DNA of 38,825 nt, taken from the NCBI GenBank assembly GCA_947453205.1, contig CANGFT010000002.1, positions 119,884 through 158,708 on the forward strand, in the 5' to 3' direction. The stretch comes from Beijerinckiaceae bacterium. GTDB taxonomy: Bacteria > Pseudomonadota > Alphaproteobacteria > Rhizobiales > Beijerinckiaceae. This document shows positions 1 to 8,166 of the stretch, piece by piece. The number at the start of each line of letters is the position of its first letter. Position 1 is the stretch's first letter. The notes under the pieces were generated by a model. It saw only the letters and a list, made by a program, of their open reading frames with translations, did not search any database and was not told the origin of the DNA. The translations under genes and the position numbers were made by a program.

Positions 1-1
1 C

Positions 2-613
2 AACAGCGTCAGGGATCTCAAGGGCAAGGTCGTTACGACCATGGCCTATCAGGACACGACTTTCTTCGCCCTGCTGGGCATGCTCGCCACCCAGGGCATG
101 ACCAAGGACGACATCAACGCGCAGGCGGTCGGTCCGGTGAACATCTGGAAGCTCTTCGCCGCCGGCGAGGCCGCAGCCATGGCCGCCGTGCCCGAATGGA
201 CCTATTACGCGAAGACCCAGGCGCCGAACATCAAGACGGAAGTCATCCCCTCCGACACCATGTTCAAGAGCATGGCCCAGGCCATCGTCGTGTCGGACGA
301 GACGATCCAGAAAAATCCTGAACTCGTGAAGAAGCTCGTGCGGGCCACGCTCAAGGGCATGAAGGCGGTGATGGACGATCCCGCCGCTGCAGCCGCCGAC
401 TATGTGAAGGCTGTGCCCGAACATGCGGGCAAGGAAGCCGAGATGACCGCGATCCTGAAGGGCTATGCGGAGCTCGTCTATCCCGGCCAGACCGTGCTTG
501 GCGAAATGGACGAGGCGCGCCTCTCCTCCCTGCAGGACTTCTACCTCGCCCAGGGCATCATCCAGCAGAAGTCCAATGTGAAGGACCTCTACACCAACCA
601 GTTCATTCAGTGA
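2..613 (+). CDS. ABC transporter substrate-binding protein, NMT1/SsuA type (5' end cut off by window)
   Basis: Reading frame 2 is open from the first bases of the window, so the start codon lies upstream and only the C-terminal 203 residues are visible. The first visible residues (NSVRDLKGKVVTT) match the 'DLKGKxV' hinge strand typical of NMT1/SsuA-type periplasmic binding proteins. The rest is the second lobe, with the usual late helix of the form 'NPELVKKLVRATLKG'. Its role would be capture of a small organic solute in the periplasm and delivery to the permease encoded 28 bp downstream. The cognate ATPase is not in the window and probably lies upstream. The ligand (sulfonate, pyrimidine, aromatic acid) cannot be told from sequence; the catabolic neighbours suggest a carbon source. 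Confidence 0.85.
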   Translation, partial: NSVRDLKGKVVTTMAYQDTTFFALLGMLATQGMTKDDINAQAVGPVNIWKLFAAGEAAAMAAVPEWTYYAKTQAPNIKTEVIPSDTMFKSMAQAIVVSDETIQKNPELVKKLVRATLKGMKAVMDDPAAAAADYVKAVPEHAGKEAEMTAILKGYAELVYPGQTVLGEMDEARLSSLQDFYLAQGIIQQKSNVKDLYTNQFIQ

Positions 614-641
614 GCTGACAGGACGGGCGGGACTTCACGTC

Positions 642-1436
642 ATGGACACCGATCTTTCCGATCCCCTCACCCGGCGCATGATGGCGCTCAGCGGCCTGCT
701 GTTCGTTCTGTTCATCATCGCCTGGGAGTGGTTGCCCGGCCTCATGAAGATCCCGCCCTTCATCATTCCTCCGGTCTCGAAGGTCTGGAGCGAATTCCTG
801 CGGATGATGGCCTCCGAACACCTGATGTATCATACCGCCATCACCGCCATGCAGGTTGTCGTGGGCTTCGTTCTGGGCATGTTGCTCGGCATGGTCGTGG
901 GCTTCCTGCTGGGCATGTCGCCGACCGCCGAATTTGTCCTGTCTCCCTATATCCTCGCGCTCCAGATCGCGCCCAAGGTCGCCTTCGCGCCTCTTTTCGT
1001 CATCTGGTTCGGCTATACGGTCTATCCAAAGATCCTTGTGGCCGTGCTGATCGTGTTCTTCCCGGTCATGGTCAATGTGCTCGGCGCGGTGCGCTCCATC
1101 GATCCCGACATCGTGCGCCTCGCCAAATCCTTCACGGCGAGCCGCTTTCAGATTTTCCGGATGATCGAATTTCCCGCCTCGCTCGGCCCGCTCTTTGCGG
1201 GGCTTCGCATCGCCGCGACCCTCGCGGTCATCGGCGTCGTCGTGGGCGAGCTCGTCGGCGGCAACACCGGGCTCGGCTACCTCCTCACCTTTGGAGAAGG
1301 CGCGGGCAATACGGCCATGGTCTTCGTCTCCATCATCATGCTGACCATCATCGGCATCCTGCTCTATGGCGCCATCGTCATCATCGAAAACCGCGTGTTG
1401 CACTTCATGCCGGCACGCGACCGGCGGGGGGCGTGA
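642..1436 (+). CDS. ABC transporter permease, SsuC/TauC type
   Basis: This is a 264-residue inner-membrane protein with about six hydrophobic segments. The binding-protein-dependent transport signature lies around residues 177-190 (FPASLGPLFAGLRI), which is the EAA loop that contacts the ATPase, followed by the conserved 'GVVVGELVG' helix. Length and motif fit the nitrate/sulfonate/taurine permease family. It follows the binding protein by 28 bp and precedes an SDR gene by 7 bp, so the genes are very likely one transcript. It forms the membrane channel of the importer whose binding protein is the preceding gene. Substrate is unknown. A long antisense frame over this gene is a compositional shadow. 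Confidence 0.9.
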   Translation: MDTDLSDPLTRRMMALSGLLFVLFIIAWEWLPGLMKIPPFIIPPVSKVWSEFLRMMASEHLMYHTAITAMQVVVGFVLGMLLGMVVGFLLGMSPTAEFVLSPYILALQIAPKVAFAPLFVIWFGYTVYPKILVAVLIVFFPVMVNVLGAVRSIDPDIVRLAKSFTASRFQIFRMIEFPASLGPLFAGLRIAATLAVIGVVVGELVGGNTGLGYLLTFGEGAGNTAMVFVSIIMLTIIGILLYGAIVIIENRVLHFMPARDRRGA

Positions 1437-1443
1437 GGCGACC

Positions 1444-2202
1444 ATGGCGCTTGAAGGACGCATCATCGTCATCACCGGCGCAGGCCGTGGCCTTGGGCGA
1501 GGCTTTGCACAGGCCTGCGCGAAGGCTGGCGCGAAGCACATCATCATAGCGGACATCCGGTCGGATCTTGGCGAAGAGACTGCTGCGGCGCTGCGCGCCA
1601 GCGGCGCCTCGGCTCAGTTCGAGCATGTGGACCTCGGCGATCCCGAGTCCATCGCAGCTTTCGCAGAGCGCGTCGGGCGCGCCCATGGCCATGTCGACGG
1701 CCTCGTGAACAATGGCGCCATCGCCACCGGCATCGGCGGAAAGACATTCGAGGAGATCGACGTCGAGACATGGGATCTCGTCATGCGCGTGAATGTGCGC
1801 GGCCTCTGGCTCATGGTGAAGGCCATGGCGCCCCTGCTGCGCAAATCCACGATGGGCGGGCGGATCGTCAACCTCGCCTCCGACACGGCCCTCTGGGGCG
1901 CGCCGCGCCTTCTGCATTACGTCGGCTCGAAAGGCGCCGTGATCTCCATGACGCGCTCGCTCGCTCGTGAACTCGGCCCGGACAACATCGCAGTCAACGC
2001 CATCGCCCCCGGACTCGTGCTCGTCGAGGCGACGGAATATGTGCCCGAAGAGCGCAAGCAGACCTATGTCACAGGCCGCGCCATGCAGCGCGCCCAGCAT
2101 CCTGACGACACCGTGGGCGTCGTCGCCTTCCTACTCAGCAACGAGGCTGGCTTTGTCACCGGACAACTTATCCCGGTCAATGGAGGCTTCGTCTTCAACT
2201 GA
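1444..2202 (+). CDS. SDR-family NAD(P)-dependent oxidoreductase
   Basis: This is a 252-residue classical short-chain dehydrogenase. The cofactor motif TGAGRGLG is at residues 11-18, a VNNGA segment is near 88-92 (usually NNAG, so the last two residues are swapped), the catalytic serine is near S146, and the YxxxK motif is Y159-K163. The C-terminal 'GFVTGQLIPVNGG' is typical of the family. The ATG at 1444 is chosen because it starts immediately before the first beta strand and sits 7 bp after the permease stop. An Asp (D37) after the second strand suggests NAD rather than NADP. It overlaps the next gene by 23 bp. It probably oxidises a hydroxyl intermediate in the pathway fed by the neighbouring importer. 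Confidence 0.9.
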   Translation: MALEGRIIVITGAGRGLGRGFAQACAKAGAKHIIIADIRSDLGEETAAALRASGASAQFEHVDLGDPESIAAFAERVGRAHGHVDGLVNNGAIATGIGGKTFEEIDVETWDLVMRVNVRGLWLMVKAMAPLLRKSTMGGRIVNLASDTALWGAPRLLHYVGSKGAVISMTRSLARELGPDNIAVNAIAPGLVLVEATEYVPEERKQTYVTGRAMQRAQHPDDTVGVVAFLLSNEAGFVTGQLIPVNGGFVFN

Positions 2203-2995
2203 CGAGCGCCTGATCGACCTTGCAGACGGGCGCATCGCCTGGCGTGAAGCGGGCGTAGGTGCGCCGCTCGTCCTGCTGCACGGAATCGGCTCCAATGCGG
2301 GGTCGTGGGCGCGCCAGATGAAAGCTTTCCCGGGCTATCGCGTGCTCGCCTGGGATGCGCCGGGCTATGGGGCCTCGAGCCCGCTGCAGCAGGACTGGCC
2401 GGACGCTGGCGATTATGCGAGGGCCTTGAGCGCCTGGCTCGACGCGCTCAGCCTCTCGAGGGTGGCCCTCGTGGGCCATTCCCTCGGCTGCCTCATGGCC
2501 GCCCGCTTCGCTGCAGACCATCCTGAAAGGGTCGCGAGCATCACGCTCGCCAGCATCGCGGCGGGCCATGCGCGGCTTGAACCTCAGGAGCAAAAACGCT
2601 TGCTGGAGGGGCGAACAGGCGACGTGGAGGCGCTGGGGCCGCGCGGCATGGCCGAGAAACGCGGACCGCGGCTGCTGGGCCCCAAGGCCGCTCCCGCGCA
2701 GGTCCGCGCCGTCGTGGAGGCCATGGCGAGCGTGAACCCGCAAGGCTATGCGCAGGCCGCGCGGATGCTCTCGCGCGGCGACATCATCGCAGACCTTGCG
2801 CGACTGCCTGATTCGGTCCCATTGCAGATTGTCTTTGGCGCCGCCGACGTCATCACCACGCCACAGGCCAATCGTCGCGTCGCCGCCCATGCGCCTCGGG
2901 CGTCCGTCATCGAAATCCCCGAAGCCGGCCACGCGCTCTCGGTCGATGCGCCGGACGCCTTCAATGCGGCCATCGCCGCTCACTTGAGATCCTGA
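2180..2995 (+). CDS. alpha/beta hydrolase
   Basis: This 271-residue alpha/beta-hydrolase-fold protein has the oxyanion strand 'PLVLLHGIGSNAGSW' near residues 29-43. The nucleophile elbow GHSLG is centred on S101. A candidate acid lies in 'FGAADVITTP', and the catalytic His in 'EAGHALSVD' is near the C-terminus. The ATG at 2180 lies inside the end of the SDR gene, giving a 23-bp overlap that suggests translational coupling; longer upstream frames in this register are shadows of the SDR gene. The family includes ring-cleavage product hydrolases (MhpC/PcaD-like) and esterases. In this cluster it probably cleaves an ester, lactone or C-C bond of a degradation intermediate. Confidence 0.88.
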   Translation: MEASSSTDERLIDLADGRIAWREAGVGAPLVLLHGIGSNAGSWARQMKAFPGYRVLAWDAPGYGASSPLQQDWPDAGDYARALSAWLDALSLSRVALVGHSLGCLMAARFAADHPERVASITLASIAAGHARLEPQEQKRLLEGRTGDVEALGPRGMAEKRGPRLLGPKAAPAQVRAVVEAMASVNPQGYAQAARMLSRGDIIADLARLPDSVPLQIVFGAADVITTPQANRRVAAHAPRASVIEIPEAGHALSVDAPDAFNAAIAAHLRS

Positions 2996-2997
2996 AG

Positions 2998-3828
2998 ATG
3001 GGCCAATCGCCACTGCCTGAAGGCAAATATGTCGTACCAGCCTTGGCGCAGGGACTTAGCCTTCTGAACCTGTTCTCTCGTGATGCGCCGACCCTCACAG
3101 CGCCGGAAATCGCGACGCGGCTTGGCCTGTCCCGTACGACCGTCTTCCGCCTTCTCCATACATTGCAGCTCATGGGTTTCGTCTCACGCGAACAGGATGA
3201 GCGCAGTTACAGCCCGGGCCCCGCATTGCTGAACCGTGGGTTCGCCTATCTCGCGTCTCTGGACCTCGTAGAAAGAGCGCAGCCGATCCTCCAGCGCTTG
3301 CGCGATGAAACCGGCATGTCCGCCCATCTTGCAGTGCGCGACGGTCAAGAGATCGTCTATGTGGCGAGGTTTGCGGCGCGGACCACGGTGGCGAGCTCTG
3401 TTCAGATCGGCACTCGCTTTCCGGTTCACGCAACTGTCATGGGCCGCATGACCATCTGCGACCTTTCTGACCGGGAGCTCGCCGCGCTTTTTCCCAGAGA
3501 GCCATTGGCCGCATTCAGCGAGCAGACGCCCACCACGCTTCTTGCGCTCAAGGAAATTCTCTCGAAAGATCGCGCCGTCGGCTACGCCGTCAGCCAGAGC
3601 TATTTCGAACGAGGCGTATCGTCAGTGGCCGCGCCAGTTCGAGATGTGTCAGGCCGCATCGTCGCTGCGATCAACATCACGGCAGTCGATTCCCATGTGC
3701 AGATCGAAGACATGCATGAAGCTCTTAGGGATGCTGTTCTTAAAGCAAGTGCGGAAATAGCCGGACATTCCTTCGGTGTTGAAGTCGAGCATGTGCTCCG
3801 CCAAATCCCCGAGCGTCGCCTTGCCTGA
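2998..3828 (+). CDS. IclR-family transcriptional regulator
   Basis: This 276-residue protein has an N-terminal winged helix-turn-helix at about residues 33-62 ('LTAPEIATRLGLSRTTVFRL') and the C-terminal IclR effector-binding domain, where the 'G.RFPVHATVMGR' strand and loop are clear. It starts 2 bp after the hydrolase stop, so it is co-transcribed with the genes it probably regulates. IclR proteins often control aromatic and carboxylate catabolism in response to a pathway metabolite. The Rieske oxygenase gene begins 330 bp downstream and could be under its control, but no operator was recognised by eye. Confidence 0.9.
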   Translation: MGQSPLPEGKYVVPALAQGLSLLNLFSRDAPTLTAPEIATRLGLSRTTVFRLLHTLQLMGFVSREQDERSYSPGPALLNRGFAYLASLDLVERAQPILQRLRDETGMSAHLAVRDGQEIVYVARFAARTTVASSVQIGTRFPVHATVMGRMTICDLSDRELAALFPREPLAAFSEQTPTTLLALKEILSKDRAVGYAVSQSYFERGVSSVAAPVRDVSGRIVAAINITAVDSHVQIEDMHEALRDAVLKASAEIAGHSFGVEVEHVLRQIPERRLA

Positions 3829-4158
3829 GCTACGCAGAGCAATGTTGTGAACATGGGGGCCGCCGAAGCCGCCATCAGGCTGGATTATGGATGAGGACAT
3901 AGACGTAGCTGCGCGATTGGTGCGGGCGGACCGTCGAAGCGGGGTCCATGATCGGTCTCGCCCCCCGCAGCTTTGCAAAGGCTCCGACGACCGCTATCCT
4001 GCTGCCCCAAGGCGCATGAATTCATGGAAAATCGCGCCTGAAAGGGAGGGCGTCAGCGCGAGATCGCAGATTCGCGACAAATCCGCAGCCCTCAGCCTGC
4101 ATGTGCGGAGAAATGCCGCTTGCGCCCGAACTTGAAGTCCGAACGGGAGATTAAGACC
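3829..4158. other. Intergenic stretch between IclR regulator and Rieske oxygenase
   Basis: No convincing gene is seen. Two short frames exist (3887-4135 on + and 3649-3978 on -), but neither has a recognisable domain, a good ribosome binding site or the codon bias of the neighbours. This is the most likely place for the promoter and operator of the oxygenase gene. No clear sigma-70 boxes or inverted repeat were found by eye. A purine-rich CGGGAGA at 4144-4150 serves as the ribosome binding site for the downstream ATG at 4159. Confidence 0.5.
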
Positions 4159-5400
4159 ATGCTGTCCATCGAGAACAACGACCGGCTGACCCGTGTGGGC
4201 CCCGGCACGCCCATGGGCGCCTTGATGCGCCGTTACTGGGCGCCGGCGGCTTTCGCCTCGCAGGTCGCTGAGCGGGACTGCCCTCCCGTGCGGGTGCGCC
4301 TGTTCGGAGAGGACCTGGTGCTTTTCCGGGACACCAGCGGTCGGCTTGGCCTGATCGACGACAAATGCCCCCACCGGCTCGCCTCGATGTTCTTCGGACG
4401 TAACGAGGGGAATGGCCTGAGATGCGTCTATCACGGGGTGAAGTTCGATGTGACCGGGGCCTGCGTCGACGTGCCCTGCGCGCCGCCGACCTCGCCCCAG
4501 ATCATGGACTCCATGAAGCGTGCGCTGCAGACCACAGCCTACCCCTGCCTGGAACGCGCCGGAATCATCTGGACCTATATGGGCCCGGGCGAACCGCCGC
4601 CCTTCCCCGAGCTGGAATGGACGCTGGTTCCTGACAGCCATCGCTACGCCACGCGCCACATTCAGGAATGCAACTGGCTGCAGGCGCTTGAGGGCGGGTT
4701 TGACGCGCCTCACCTGACCTTCCTCCATGGCGGCGACCACAAGGACAAGACACGCGAGGTCGTTCCCTCCTTCTATGAGGTGGCGCCAGTCGATTTCGGG
4801 TTCATTGTGGCGACGGGCCGCGATCTTGGCGGCGAAAACATCGCATGGAACCTCAACATCATGTTGATGCCTTTCCACAAGGTCATCTCCACCACTCCCA
4901 TGGGCGCCCATATGTGGGTTCCGATAGACGATGAAAACACGATGCTCTACAGCATCGATTTTCTTCCAACGCGCCCGCTCAACGAAGCTGAATTGGAAAG
5001 ATCAAAGAGCGGCGTCTGGATTCACACCGAAAATCTGCCCGGCAGCGACATCGGCGTCCGCAACAAGCGCAACGACTACATGATTGATCGCGCCCTGCAG
5101 GCGAGCGGTCAGTCCTTCACAGGCCTCAAGGGCTTTGGCGTGCAGGACTGCGCCATTCAGGAGTCCATGGGCCCAATCGTCAACCGCAGCCGTGAACACC
5201 TGCTGCCGGGTGACGCCGCCATCGTGAAGCTGCGGCAATTGCTGTTGCAGGCGCTGCGCGACCATGAGGCAGGAAAGCAGATCCCCGGCGGCGACCCCAG
5301 AAGTTTCCGCGTCCGCTCGCTGCGTTGCGAATTGCCCCGCGACGCCGATATGTCTCAACTCATCACGACGCTCGTGCGGCCGCAGGAGGCGAGCGCCTGA
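4159..5400 (+). CDS. Rieske non-heme iron oxygenase, alpha subunit (phthalate 4,5-dioxygenase-like)
   Basis: This 413-residue protein carries a Rieske 2Fe-2S site with ligands C70-x-H72 and C89-x-x-H92, then the mononuclear iron motif with H185 and H190 (GGFDAPHLTFLH) and D182 as the electron-bridging Asp. The layout and length match single-component-type alpha subunits of the phthalate dioxygenase/vanillate demethylase group. The start at ATG 4159 is supported by a good upstream ribosome binding site; an in-frame TTG at 4120 lacks one. It catalyses hydroxylation or O-demethylation of an aromatic substrate using electrons from a separate reductase. No reductase or ferredoxin gene is in the window. 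A solute-binding protein gene follows by 13 bp. Confidence 0.9.
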   Translation: MLSIENNDRLTRVGPGTPMGALMRRYWAPAAFASQVAERDCPPVRVRLFGEDLVLFRDTSGRLGLIDDKCPHRLASMFFGRNEGNGLRCVYHGVKFDVTGACVDVPCAPPTSPQIMDSMKRALQTTAYPCLERAGIIWTYMGPGEPPPFPELEWTLVPDSHRYATRHIQECNWLQALEGGFDAPHLTFLHGGDHKDKTREVVPSFYEVAPVDFGFIVATGRDLGGENIAWNLNIMLMPFHKVISTTPMGAHMWVPIDDENTMLYSIDFLPTRPLNEAELERSKSGVWIHTENLPGSDIGVRNKRNDYMIDRALQASGQSFTGLKGFGVQDCAIQESMGPIVNRSREHLLPGDAAIVKLRQLLLQALRDHEAGKQIPGGDPRSFRVRSLRCELPRDADMSQLITTLVRPQEASA

Positions 5401-5413
5401 TTGGAGAACCGCG

Positions 5414-6460
5414 ATGTCAATGGCAAGGATCATTCCAACTGCCGCCGCGCTTGTGGCAGGGCTATTCGCCTCATCCAGCGCATGGGCGCAGGTCAGCGCG
5501 AGTGACTTCTTCAAGGGCAAGACCATCACCATCGTCACGAGCACCGGCCCAGGCGGCGGCTATGATCTCGCGGCCCGGCTCATCGCGCGCTATATGCCGC
5601 GCCGGATTCCGGGCCTCGCCAACGTCCTCGTGCAGAACATGCCCGGCGCTGGAAACCTGCGCGCCGCCAATTATCTTTATGAAATTGCGCCGCGCGATGG
5701 GACGACCATCGGCGTGCTCGAAAATGCGATGCCGTTGAAACAGGTTCTGGACAATACAAATGTCCGTTTTGACTCGACGAAGTTCAACTGGATCGGCTCC
5801 ACCGGCGGCCATAACGAAGTCATCATGGCGCTTGGGTCCGCAGGAATCGATGGCGTCGACGATCTGCGCAAGCGTGAGGTGGTGCTGGGCGGCACGGGGC
5901 CTGGCTCCTCCATCGTCATGTATCCGGCCGCCATGAACAATGTGCTCGGCACGAAATTCAAGATCGTCACGGGCTATACAAGCTCGACCGAAATCTATCT
6001 CGCCATGGATCGCGGCGAAGTGGCGGCGCGATCGGGCACCATCGCTTCCGTCAATAACTGGCGCCCGGATGCGATCGCCACGGGCAAGATCAGAATTCTT
6101 GCACAAATCGGCCTGAAACGCGACGCACAACTTCCCGATAAACCACTCATCGCAGAGCTCGCCGATACAGCTGAAAAACGTGAAGTGTTGAGCCTCGTCT
6201 CATCGCCGGGCGCGTTGGGCCAGCCCTACCTCGCGCCGCCCGGCGTGCCGGATGACCGCATCGCCCTGTTGCGTCAGGCATTCGGCGACACGCTCCGCGA
6301 TGCTGACTTGCTGACGGATGCTGCGAAGATACAGGCCGAAATCGAGCCAATGTCGGGGGAGCAGGTCGCAGCCATCATCCGTGACGTCGTCAACGCGCCA
6401 CCAGCGATCATAGAAAAGGCTCGCGCGGCCATCGAACTGAAGGACGCTACGTCACGATGA
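5414..6460 (+). CDS. Bug/TctC-family tripartite tricarboxylate transporter substrate-binding protein
   Basis: This 348-residue exported protein has a signal peptide ending near residue 26 (SSAWAQ). The family signature loops are visible: 'TSTGPGGGYDLAARL' near residues 42-56, and 'QNMPGAGNLRAANYLY' near 74-89. Bug/TctC receptors bind carboxylates in the periplasm and normally hand them to TctA/TctB membrane subunits, which are not present here; orphan receptors are common in this family. The ATG at 5414 is chosen for its GGAG upstream and the signal peptide; the reading frame continues further upstream only inside the oxygenase gene. Being coupled to the oxygenase, it probably binds the aromatic carboxylate substrate or its product. 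Confidence 0.88.
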   Translation: MSMARIIPTAAALVAGLFASSSAWAQVSASDFFKGKTITIVTSTGPGGGYDLAARLIARYMPRRIPGLANVLVQNMPGAGNLRAANYLYEIAPRDGTTIGVLENAMPLKQVLDNTNVRFDSTKFNWIGSTGGHNEVIMALGSAGIDGVDDLRKREVVLGGTGPGSSIVMYPAAMNNVLGTKFKIVTGYTSSTEIYLAMDRGEVAARSGTIASVNNWRPDAIATGKIRILAQIGLKRDAQLPDKPLIAELADTAEKREVLSLVSSPGALGQPYLAPPGVPDDRIALLRQAFGDTLRDADLLTDAAKIQAEIEPMSGEQVAAIIRDVVNAPPAIIEKARAAIELKDATSR

Positions 6461-6588
6461 CAAGAAAGGTGCGCCAGTGAGCAAAAACTAAGAAGCGCAG
6501 GTACATTGGGGGCTAATCGCCAGGCGCCGCCGTCGCTGTGAGAAGGTTCGGCTTGCCCATGCGCCGCATTCCCTGACGGGGAACCCTC

Positions 6589-8043
6589 TCAGGGACTGCG
6601 TGTGTTGTCAGGCATGAGCGCTTGAGAAAATCTGGCCCCTTCAATATTCGCACGGGTCAAGTCTGCGGACAGGAACTTCGCGCCACTGAAATCAGAAGAC
6701 GCCATATGGCAGTCGCTGAGGTCAGCAGATGAAAAATCAGCGAAACGAAAGTCGGCTTGATTCAAATTCGCGCCGCGCAGACGCGCCTCCGCGAAATTTC
6801 CCCCCACGGCGACGGCCTTTTCGAGATTGGTCCGCCACATTGTGGATTGAGGAAATTGGGTCGATTTCAGGGATGCGCCATAGAAGCTGGCGTCGGATAA
6901 TCTGGCTTCGCCAAGATCAGCATGATCGAGCCTTGACTGATTAAAACGGACAAACGAAAAATTCGCGCGCCCCATCATTGAGCGGCTGAGATCGGCATTG
7001 CGGATATCGGCGCGCTGGGCGTCGACTTGGAACAGCATCGCATTGACGATGGAGGCGCCACGCAGATCTGCTGATGAAACCGTGGAGCGATTCAGGTTGG
7101 CCCCGGTCAGATTGGCGCCTTTGAGATTAGCTCGCGTCAAATTGGCCCTATGAAGCAGCGCGCCTTCGAGATTGGCGTTCTCCAGGTTAGCCCCTGTCAG
7201 ATCCCGGTAGCGCAGATCCGCCTCCACGAGATCGCAGCCGGGACAATCAGCGGTCAAACCAGCCAGGAATCTGTCTTTTCCGTTGGAATTCGGCCCCAGC
7301 GCCGTCTGGTTTTTTGAGGTTCCAATGGAAGCGCCTTGTTCAGTCCGGGAGGTTAATACCTCCAGGCGGGCCGAACTTTCGAAAGCATTGGCCATGGGGA
7401 CGCCGCTGTTGGGGTCGTAGAATTGTTGGCCGGCGCGGTAGTAGAAACGCTCGTCGGATTTGACATGGACGCCATTTGTCTCGATTGCGCAGACCTCATT
7501 GATGAACTCTCCATCAATCGCGGTCTGCCCCTCCGCCGGAGGCAGATCTGTGCAATGGCCATCGAGCCTGAACCGCGCTTTGAAATGTCGGGCGATTTGA
7601 TGCGCCTGCAGACGTTGGCCAGCCTCTGCGCGCGTATCCGTCACGATCCGGTAGCCCAAGACCAGACCGTCATCATTAACAAGCAAGGACAGCACCACAG
7701 GCTGGTCAAGAAGGCTGGTGGTCCTGCGCCTGCCTGGCTGGCGTCGCGCGAGAGCGGCGTATTCCGCTGTATCGTCATATTCGAACCAGACCTCTCTGAG
7801 GCCTCCCGGCTCCGGTCTGCATTGCCTGAAACGCTCGAACGACCCAAGCGGCAGGCCTTGGGGCCCTCCATTGTTCCCGCAGCTTGGGTTGACGAAATCC
7901 CGAAGGGGTAATTGGTCGATATGCGCTCCCAATCGCAGATCGAAAATACGTTGAGGCCTTTGCTGCGCGGACGCCATATGGGGCGCCAGCAAAACCAGCG
8001 CGATCCCAGCGGCGATCATGATCTGCGATGCAGGATTGGTCAT
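6589..8043 (-). CDS. Exported two-domain protein: conserved four-Cys N-domain fused to pentapeptide repeats
   Basis: This 484-residue protein has a signal peptide ending near residue 27 (HMASAQQ). Residues about 30-232 form an uncharacterised domain with Cys at 55, 75, 164 and 185 and the hallmark 'GLREVWFEYDD'. After a linker and a C267-x-x-C270 motif, residues about 271-475 are pentapeptide repeats of the A(D/N)LxxA type that should form a right-handed beta helix. The N-domain is clearly homologous to the separate gene at 28793-29485, and the repeat half to the separate gene at 29592-30386. It is the last gene of a minus-strand run, 123 bp after a PQQ dehydrogenase. The function is unknown; periplasmic location and context suggest a scaffold or maturation factor for the dehydrogenase. 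Confidence 0.88.
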   Translation of the reverse strand: MTNPASQIMIAAGIALVLLAPHMASAQQRPQRIFDLRLGAHIDQLPLRDFVNPSCGNNGGPQGLPLGSFERFRQCRPEPGGLREVWFEYDDTAEYAALARRQPGRRRTTSLLDQPVVLSLLVNDDGLVLGYRIVTDTRAEAGQRLQAHQIARHFKARFRLDGHCTDLPPAEGQTAIDGEFINEVCAIETNGVHVKSDERFYYRAGQQFYDPNSGVPMANAFESSARLEVLTSRTEQGASIGTSKNQTALGPNSNGKDRFLAGLTADCPGCDLVEADLRYRDLTGANLENANLEGALLHRANLTRANLKGANLTGANLNRSTVSSADLRGASIVNAMLFQVDAQRADIRNADLSRSMMGRANFSFVRFNQSRLDHADLGEARLSDASFYGASLKSTQFPQSTMWRTNLEKAVAVGGNFAEARLRGANLNQADFRFADFSSADLSDCHMASSDFSGAKFLSADLTRANIEGARFSQALMPDNTRSP

Positions 8044-8166
8044 GACGCCAGCCCAAAAAAGACGGGGATGGGCGGCGTCGTTTTTTCATGCGTCTCTAGA
8101 GAGCCGAACAAGTCTGGCTCTCTTATTGTCGCACGAATCCCTGCGGCGTCTTGTTCATTGGCGCAT

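Noticed and set aside
603-1556. 317-codon open frame on the minus strand opposite the permease gene
   Set aside because: Composition is Asp/His/Arg-rich without any domain, and it mirrors a convincing ABC permease on the other strand; long antisense frames are expected at this GC content.
3887-4135. 82-codon frame between the IclR and Rieske genes
   Set aside because: No ribosome binding site, domain or codon bias; ends just before the oxygenase start.
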